Below, piece by piece: positions 57,157 to 64,000 of a DNA stretch of 64,000 nt. The stretch is from Xiphydria camelus (Eukaryota; Arthropoda; Insecta; Hymenoptera; Xiphydriidae). Made by a program: the position numbers and the translations under genes. How positions within the stretch are numbered: position 1 is the first letter of the stretch; each line of letters opens with the position of its first letter. Under the pieces are notes generated by a model. That model saw only the letters and a program-made list of their open reading frames with translations. It was not told the DNA's origin and made no database searches. The stretch is from NCBI GenBank assembly GCA_963678675.1, contig OY783192.1, positions 22,076,472-22,140,471 of the forward strand, given 5' to 3'.

Positions 57157-58332
57157 GGTATTCCTCAGACTGTGTTTCTATGTGTACAGGTTACCAATGT
57201 ATACTGTTATGAACTGGAAAACCACTCGTAGTATAATTTAACCAACGGCTTGGAGCTTCAAACATAATTTCATTTATAAGTTAGTATTCATTAAGTTTAG
57301 AATGTAGCATTGGTTTGACACAGAATTAATCATATTACAATAATTAGTAGGTACATGAATAGAAGCAAAACGTACCTCTGCGATCGGTATATCCTTAATA
57401 ACAAAGTCGAAAAATTACATCAACACCTTCTGAATCAAGAAAACCTTCTCGAAAACAGACAAAATATTTTTATAGACTGCTCAATACAATAGAAAATTCA
57501 ATTGATGGCCATACGAGTGCTTTGCTATCTCTGTTTTATAAAAAATCAATGGTGGTACGATATAATCATTTCTATGCTACCGAATTCTAGCAAAACACGA
57601 AAAACGCCTCTAATTCATAAATAATAAAGAGCTATATCCGATTTCATCGCGACTTCAAAAGAATGAGGTTGGAAAAAGAACATTTTTTTTCTTATATAAA
57701 TAAGTTCATGTCTAGATTGATATTTTTGTAAGAGGATTTTGCTTATTGGTTATTCTTTCTATAGTTATTAATAAATTAACAATCGCGAATTCAAACGGAA
57801 TATAAAAACGAGGAGACAGAGCATGTGCACATCAGTGCCGTATATATCAACATTTTATTATCTTAGGATAATGAAAATATTTCTTACTTACGAGTATATT
57901 AGAGTTCCATTCCTTATAATGAATATAGTGTAGATATTAATAAATGATTATGCATAAAAGTGCGTTTTAACCGATGAGAGATCGTACAAGTATAAAGAAA
58001 TGTATTTTTAAATTATTGTTTATATGATTGAGCCCGTTCATCATTTTAAACGGTCCAGGGCTGAATTTAACAAATAGGTAGAGTATCTGCTGTCTACTTG
58101 CGATTATGGCGCTACCCTGTACAGAAAAATGTTAGGAAGATTGGAAGCGCCCTACGCCATTTTTTAAAAATTGTTAGGGCCCTCTTATGATGTCCGATAG
58201 GCGCATGATCGGGCTGTAATGGGTTTACATCTCTTCTGCCCTCCTAGAGGTTCCATAATATGGCCCTAAAAGTTCCTAAATGAATGCCTTTTGAAGTTTC
58301 ACTCGATTCTCTTAGTAGGTTAGATTCGATAA
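57157..58332. other. AT-rich interval, nothing recognised
   Basis: Short words GGGCCCTC, GGCGCATGATCGGGC and GGCCCTAAAAG near 58170-58270 recall the end regions of elements L and P, without clear ends. No gene recognised. Confidence 0.35.
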
Positions 58333-59533
58333 TCTATCTATCTATCTATATATATAAAAATGAATGTTTGTCTGTCTGTCTGTCTGTCTGTATGTCTCTT
58401 ATGCCTTCCTAAACCGTTCATCCGATTGCGATGACATTTTGGGAAATGGTTGGACGCATGCCCGCGATGGTTTCTGAGTTAGTAAATCTTATACAGGGTG
58501 TTCAAAAAGTCCCGGTACGGCCGATTATCTCAACGGGAAAACATTTTAGAGAAAAATGTTTAATACAAAACTTTAAAGATTTTCCCTTGGCTACCCAGTG
58601 GTCGTATTGGATTTGATCTTGACCGTGACCTTTAAAGTAATATCAAATGCCTTCCTAAACCGTTCATCCGATTGCGATGAAACTTTGGGGAATGGTTGGA
58701 CGCATGCCCGCGAAGGTTTCTGAGTTAGTAAATCTTATACAGGGTGTTCAAAAAGTACTGGTACGGATGATTATTATGCCTTCCTAAACCGTTCATCCGA
58801 TTGCGATGAAACTTTGGGGAATGGTTGGACGCATGCCCGCGAAGGTTTCTGAGTTAGTAAATCTTATAAAAGGTGTTCAAAAAGTACCGGTACTGATGAT
58901 CATTATGCCTTCCTAAACCGTTCATCCGATTGCGATGAAAAGTTGAGGAATGGTTGGATGCATGCCCGCGAAGGTTTCTGAGTTAGTAAATCTTATACAG
59001 GGTGTTCAAAAAGTACCGGTACGGATGATTATTATGCCTTCCTAAACCGTTCATCCGATTGCGATGAAAAGTTGGGAAATGGTTGGACGCATGCCTGCGA
59101 AGGTTTCTGAGTTAGTAAATCTTATACAGGGTGTTCAAAAAGTACCGGTACGGATGATTATTATGCCTTCCTAAACCGTTAATCCGATTGCGATGAAAAT
59201 TTGGGGAACAGTTCGACGCATATCCGCGAAGGTTTCTGAGTTAGTATCTTATACAGGGTGTTCAAAAAGTCAAACTATACTTGACCTAAATTTGACCTCC
59301 GCTGACAAAAAAGGTAACATGAAAAAAATGGTCAAGGACACATTTGAACGTGAACAAAAATTAATTTGACATTGATATAACCTTGAGGGTCATGGTCAAG
59401 GTCAAATCCAATATGACCATTGCGTAGCCCGGGAAAAATACTAAAAGTTTTGTATTAAAAATGTATTTAAACAATGGTGGACGGACAAAATCAATCCACA
59501 ATCTACCCGTGCGAAGCCGGGACGGGCTGCTAG
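58333..59533 (+). mobile_element. nonautonomous Helitron-like element, copy 2
   Basis: Same ends as copy 1: (TCTA)n TATATATAAAAATGAATG and GAAGCCGGGACGGGCTGCTAG|T. Five tandem 129-bp units start at 58662, 58791, 58920, 59049 and 59178, against seven in copy 1. The same inverted segments bracket the array. No coding genes. Confidence 0.82.
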
Positions 59534-60591
59534 TTTTAAATATTTTTCTTACTTTTTGCTCTATAAATTATAAAATTACTCGACGTAGTATATATTATTA
59601 ACACATACTAGCCAATACCTGCAAGGGCATATTTAAGGGGCGTTAGGTATAGATATTTCCTACGGAGGCGATGGAAACATGTTTCTTAAAGCGCCTGAGA
59701 CAATACTTAGATTTGTCAGGTTCTTGTTGGTCATTCTTACCGGTACATAGGTACAGTGTGCATTCAAAGCAGTTTGACATAGGCGATATGCAGTAGTATA
59801 CTCTAAACCACACACTATTGGTTGTAGACCCGAGACTGACGTGATTGGTTCCAACGACTTTCAAAGCCCGACAATAGTTTCTAAAGAAAATTCCTAAGTT
59901 TGAATCGCCGGGCAAACGTAAACACGTGGCTACTGGGATGTAAAAACTTATGGGTTTTTCCATGATTTTTTACTAATCCTTCATTGTGTAGGTTAGACTT
60001 CCAAAACCGCGATTGGACGATACAAACCGTACGATGTAAAACTATAACGTATCATGTGTTCGACCAATCGTAACACGTTTGAAATTAAACACATTTAATT
60101 ATATTTTGACGTTGCATAACGCTTTTTAAATTTGAAAAAAAAACACTTTCTACTAAATATTTATGAACATAGAATGTATTTATATAATTAGTTCAAAATG
60201 TTTTTCCAAATTTCCCAACCCCACTCTAGCGCATTTCTTCCCGCACCTCGCGATTGGCCGCCGAGCGAATTTGAGAGTAGGTACCTAATGACGCGGCCGT
60301 GTGTCGCAGCCGTGCCCAATACAACGCACGCGCCGATTCTATTATACATCGTAATCATCACCGCGCCTCTTCTCGACTCCCTCAGAGCCTCGTAAAACTA
60401 ACGACCGCAGCTCGTAATCCGTTATGCGATCGTAACGTTTCGTTGCGCGCGGCTGTACGCCTCTCGCGGAAACGCGAGATGCGAAATAAAAATCTCAGTT
60501 CTTTATACGAGTATACACCCTCTAATCCCCTCTCTCCTTTCGTTTCTGCCATTTTTTCGCCACCCGCAGCGCGATCACTCAGATACCTTCT
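59534..60591. other. interval with CCAAT-rich and CpG-rich parts
   Basis: 59820-60070 has several CCAAT/ATTGG words and an inverted pair (CGATTGGACGATAC with GTATCATGTGTTCGACCAATCG in outline). 60190-60590 is CpG-rich. A minus-strand ORF (59643-59963) is open for 106 codons but resembles no family I know. No firm gene. Confidence 0.35.
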
Positions 60592-60830
60592 TTAACCTTC
60601 CTAAGTCGCTCGGATCATTTCTGACCCGTAGCATATTAATTTTGTTAATAACACCAAGACCACACACGATACATACTTATGGGTTAGCGACTTTATTTGT
60701 ATAGTCTATAGAGAAATTCTGGTGATTTTAATTTTTGAAAAATCGATCAGTACTTATGATAAAAATAGTTACACGGAGGTTATTCGGGTCAAAAATGACC
60801 CAATGCTTTTGCGGCGATTTTCGCATATTT
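60592..60830. mobile_element. possible piggyBac-type end
   Basis: TTAA at 60592-60595, then CCTTCCTAAGTCGCTCGG and two GGGTCA-n4-6-TGACCC-like palindromes (near 60613 and 60788). piggyBac elements have TTAA targets and inverted motifs near the ends. No partner end found. Confidence 0.3.
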
Positions 60831-60847
60831 CGTGTTTAGACTGATAC

Positions 60848-60975
60848 CCGTGTGGAAATGTTCATTGGGCCCCAATTGGGCTGCCCAATTACTAGTTGGA
60901 CGCCAATTAGGCAGCCCAATCAGTGCCCAATTGGGCTTTCGTTGGGCTTGTAACGCTCAGCCCAATCTATGGGTA
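60848..60975. mobile_element. single end resembling elements L/P with CCCAATTGGGC words
   Basis: Starts CCCGTGTGGAAATG after TA, close to the L end (CCCGAGTAGAAATG). Just inside, CCCAATTGGGC and GGGCTGCCCAATT words repeat about six times. The matching opposite end was not found. Confidence 0.4.
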
Positions 60976-61239
60976 ACCCTATTTATGCCCAATCAACCTG
61001 AAACGTTACTTTTAATGAATAATATGATTAATAATGAATAAGAAGGTTAATAATAATTAATAAGATTTTATATTTTCTCATAAAATGTACACGAGTAAAA
61101 TATAAACGTATTCAAGCGGAACAATGATTGACACAAATCATACGCGCGGGTTTCCTTAGTTTTTCATAAGTACAATTTAAGAATTTTCTATTTTCATATT
61201 TTATAGATTTATATGCAAGGGGGATTAGGGTGCGATTAA

Positions 61240-61880
61240 CCCGGCGGTAGTCGCGCCCCTGTTTTAAACACATTTGATCGCGCCGGGTCTCAGAGACCCA
61301 TTATCGACATAAAGCTTCCAAGACACATTTTTATTTCTATTATTAAAAGTTTATAAATAAACAAAGTGTTTCTACGCAAAACATTTTATTGGTAATAATA
61401 TACATACTCGTTTGCAAATGTAAAGTCATTTTCCAAAACATAACTTAATTAAAGGAACTGGTAAATTCTGGTTTGAAAATCATGAGTTTGTCAATATGGA
61501 TAATATGCAACTACGTAACTAGATAAAATTTTTAATTATTCTAATCCATAATATCATCATCAACAGGCTCTTTATCACATTCTTTACGATAAATATTAGC
61601 ATGACTTAGGCATAGATATTTGTAGCACATTTTACAATAGTAACTAGTTTTACTATCTGACTTAAGACATTCTTCACATCTTTTACGCTTCTTACCTTCT
61701 GGATGTGGTCTTTGTTGCTGAGGAACTCCTGCAGCCTCTTGTCTACGATTTCTAACGTGACGTAGTAAATTAATGAGAGTCGCCCTATATTTTTGGTAAT
61801 CACTTATTAAGCCACGGGCCAACTGCATCAAAAACTTTCTACGTTTCAAATCAACACTGGGGTTATTTGATGAAAATATA
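61240..61880 (-). mobile_element. piggyBac remnant, 3' part
   Basis: TTAA at 61236-61239 followed by CCCGGCGGTAGTCGCGCC and, further in, CGCGCCGGGTCTCAGAGACC, a terminal plus internal inverted motif typical of piggyBac ends. The transposase C-terminus lies on the minus strand. The element is cut off at about 61880 where foldback E begins. Confidence 0.7.
61541..61880 (-). pseudogene. piggyBac transposase C-terminus
   Basis: On the minus strand the frame reads SSNNPSVDLKRRKFLMQLAR, then CEECLKSDSKTSYYCKMCYK and YLCLSHANIYRKEC to the stop at 61541. The Cys-rich tail (C-x2-C, C-x2-C, C-x2-H) is the zinc-binding domain that recognises piggyBac ends. The catalytic DDD domain is absent. The first ~16 residues of the open frame (MNMPPFLQRICFCG) come from foldback E, not from piggyBac. 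Confidence 0.75.
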
Positions 61881-62785
61881 ATCCTCCCACAAAAACAGAT
61901 TCTCTGTAAAAAAGGCGGCATGTTCATTCAGTGCCAACAAAAATTGATACGTAAAATACTCTCCAAAAAAGATTTGAAATCAATTAAGATCGCCATGTTC
62001 AAGATTTATGTATAAAAAGAAAAAGGCATCATTTGAAAGGAAAATTATTGTAACTCGTTACTAAAAAATTCGACTAAAAAATGTAGGTATAAACAAATTT
62101 TCATAAAAAAGAACTTGCCGCGTTTAAGTTTTCATATTTTGTCCACTATACCGAATAATTTGCAGTGCTTGGACGGTGCTAGAGTGATTCATAAATTGCA
62201 CTGCCGAAGTCAAATTCAGAGAAATTCAGAAGGCCCCGCGCCTGATCGGTTTCTCGTGCGACGTTCGGTATACTGGTGGTATCATATAAGAGAGAGAGTG
62301 TATGAATTTATTTAAAATCTCTCTCATAAGTGCATAAACATCGAATGTAATTCTCTGTAAATTTTTTATTTTGAAGGAAAAAACGCGGCAAGTTCTTTTT
62401 TATGAAAATTTGTTTATACCTACATTTTTTTAGTCGAATTTTTTAGTAACGAGTTACAATAATTTTCCTTTCAAATGATGCCTTTTACTTTTTATACATA
62501 AATCTTGAACATGGCGATCTTAATTGATTTCAAATCTCTTTTGGAGAGTATTTTACGTATCAATTTTTGTTGGCACTGAATGAACATGCCGCCTTTTTTT
62601 ACAGAGAATCTGTTTTTGTGGGAGGATTTCATTACTTTTTGGAATTTATTCATGAGGAGAATACGTACCTACATGTAGGAGAATAGCTTTTTATTACCAC
62701 CAAATTAAAATCTCACATTTTATACCGATACGAGCTAATTAATTATAACCACGTTACTTTTGATTTATTCTCGTGATATTTTGAA
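61880..62785. mobile_element. foldback element E, copy 2
   Basis: Left arm 61880-62120 and right arm 62388-62785 are inverted; the right arm extends about 150 bp past the truncated left arm. Matches copy 1 at 6108-8148. A 118-bp MITE (62151-62268) sits in the loop; copy 1 lacks it. The junction at 61880 is where E meets the piggyBac gene. Confidence 0.75.
62151..62268. mobile_element. 118-bp MITE in the loop of foldback E
   Basis: TA|CCGAATAATTTGCAG to GTTCGG|TA (62149-62150, 62269-62270). E copy 1 has the empty site (CCAGTATATAGTGG near 7927-7940) with a single TA. The core contains CGAAGTCAAATTCAG and GAGAAATTCAG, related to the CAGTATGTCC family interior. Confidence 0.8.
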
Positions 62786-63510
62786 AGAGATTTATAAACT
62801 AGAGTGCCCCTATATTTTTCACTTTGCTTTAGTATTTTGGAGAAATAAAACATACCGCTTTCGAATTTACAGGCCATCGGATTTTTCTTATATCTTGGTC
62901 GTCTTCAGAAATCCATGTAGACATTTTACCTTTAACTCTCTAACAATAAGTATACTCTTCCAATAACCGTGACGAATTGTTTCATCACATGTAAAGATAC
63001 TACTTATGACAGTATATATGTTGTTACATATTAACTCGAGACGTTGGAATAGTTTTAAGAAATCCTTTTGCATGCACCGCTGAAATTTTGCCCTTACTCG
63101 TAAATAAATTTCTCAAGTCACTCGCAAAGTTACGTATACACGGAGAGAAATTTTCGGTAAAAATTACCTAAATAGTAGGGTAAGCGTGTAGCATTCGGTG
63201 TTTTACGGTTAATTTTGTAGAGGCGCTGGTCAGGAATTAACAATCAACCGATATATTTTGACGAACGTTCCAGAATTTTTACCGTTCCAACTCTACAATT
63301 TTACCCGAAGAGGAATTTTTATGCCTGCACAATATAGAAAGTATCCCTCCGTTAATAAATGTTATCGTATAATAGCAGCAAAAATTAACATTCGGCCCTT
63401 AAATTGTAACAAGTTGTGCGCCTTAATTTTTATCATTACGTTACTGCACAATTACCCTAGAGTAACGGAATTTTTACCTATCCGGGTAGATAGATTCTAC
63501 CGATGACATC
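62786..63510. other. interval with a possible TA-flanked MITE
   Basis: TA|CACGGAGAGAAATTTTCGG at about 63137 resembles CACTGAG-type ends, and GGTAAAAATT words occur at both 63157 and, inverted, near 63470. A clean right end was not found. No gene recognised. Confidence 0.35.
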
Positions 63511-63560
63511 TATAAATTCGATCACGTGAGCGTCAGTTCGCGTCAGTTCGCGTCAGTTCG
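63511..63560 (+). promoter_or_regulatory. TATA box with three tandem initiators
   Basis: TATAAA at 63511-63516, an E-box CACGTG at 63523-63528, and CGTCAGTTCG repeated three times exactly (63531-63560). Each repeat holds TCAGT, the arthropod initiator consensus. The middle one lies 34 bp from the start of TATAAA, near the usual distance. Points to the gene starting at 63691. Confidence 0.55.
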
Positions 63561-63690
63561 GCCGTTTTCGGCCGATCGTCAGAAGTCGATGCACGTTGTG
63601 AGTTGTGGCCATTAGAACCGGTGCGAGTTGTTCCAGAAAAAATAGTGCTTAAACTAATACATTTGTAAAAAAAAACAATTATTTAAAAAG

Positions 63691-63994
63691 ATGAATTACT
63701 GTGTGGTGAAAGCGGCTTTTGAGGTAAGTGATTTTATTTAGAAGATTTATGGGAAAATGTTAGTAGATTTTTTAATCATATTTTTTGCCTGATATACGGA
63801 GAAGTCTCACCATTTTTGTTCATTACCAGGAGTATTTGATGGGAAATTCTGGTGATTTCTTTTTCGTTATAAATAAGAAGAGAAGACTAGAAGAAAAATT
63901 GGGGAAATTCATGCAAAAAAATTCTATTGGGACCGTGCAACTGCTTGGAGGGGATACGGCGAACGATCGTGCGCAACTAGTGGTGAAGGCTTGA
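63691..63994 (+). CDS. small two-exon gene, 65 aa, unknown function
   Basis: ATG at 63691 in an A-rich context. Exon 1 (63691-63723, MNYCVVKAAFE) ends at a consensus donor (GAG|GTAAGT). Intron 63724-63829 ends TTTGTTCATTACCAG. Exon 2 (63830-63994) continues in phase 0 (EYLMGNSGDFFFVINKKRRL) to TGA at 63992. Total 65 residues: a hydrophobic start, a basic middle (NKKRRLEEKLGKF) and a polar tail. No signal peptide or domain recognised. A promoter fits 150 bp upstream. The stop lies six bases from the window edge, so an alternative splice just before it cannot be excluded. Confidence 0.55.
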
Positions 63995-64000
63995 AGTTAG

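Noticed and set aside
59643..59963. 106-codon minus-strand ORF with many Cys
   Set aside because: No ordered zinc-ligand spacing and no known family; a donor-like site exists inside, so it may be part of a transcript, but I cannot support a protein.

Overview
The window looks like a gene-poor stretch of an insect nuclear genome, built almost entirely from layered DNA transposons. Spliced genes with GT-AG introns, TATA/initiator promoters, polyA signals, and the pogo/Tigger, Tc1, PIF/Harbinger, piggyBac, CACTA-like and Helitron families all point to an arthropod. CpG-rich, non-depleted islands and a DUF4806 gene paired with a tnp2-type transposase suggest Hymenoptera, possibly an ant; that placement is inference. 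I saw no reverse transcriptase, so the recognisable load is class II. There is one 200-base assembly gap (48902-49101).

Layout. 1-3620: tandem repeats, a 656-bp MITE, a 1.66-kb foldback element carrying a piggyBac MITE, and two elements with GTATGTCC-type ends. 3620-6100: a CpG-rich block, then AT-rich sequence. 6108-8148: foldback element E interrupted by a deleted Tigger-type element (C). 9078-12256: a CCCCACACAGC-ended element carrying an intact 2.5-kb pogo transposon. 13800-15900: overlapping foldbacks. 16300-17200: a promoter-like site and a repeat-bearing last exon. 17546-19772: element D with a second C copy inside. 20408-24609: element F with a rearranged Harbinger inside. 24793-32609: the best-preserved element, with terminal repeats, subterminal repeats and two intact genes, a CACTA/tnp2-type transposase (713 aa) and a six-exon DUF4806 protein (378 aa). 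32600-39500: minisatellites, hairpin MITEs, a promoter-like region and two Helitron ends. 39511-44471: a nest of elements. 46297-47918: a dead Tc1. 49774-50786: a 1-kb near-perfect hairpin. 51606-53059 and 58333-59533: two Helitron-like elements with 129-bp arrays. 54257-54921: a 665-bp hairpin MITE. 56290-56490: duplicated CCAAT/CRE modules. 61236-62785: a piggyBac remnant abutting a second E copy. 63511-63994: a small two-exon gene with a TATA box and three initiators.

How the parts work together. Most elements are TA-flanked and nonautonomous. The likely trans-acting suppliers in view are the pogo transposase and the tnp2/DUF4806 pair; the Tc1, Harbinger, Tigger (C) and piggyBac genes are broken. 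Several elements repeat a private 10-15 bp word near their ends, which probably serves as the binding site of that element's own protein. Comparing copies or paired arms gives filled and empty insertion sites, so the order of insertion can be read directly. Host-gene candidates are few: the 63691 gene, the 16829 terminal exon, and promoter-like regions near 16300, 35260, 56300 and 63511.
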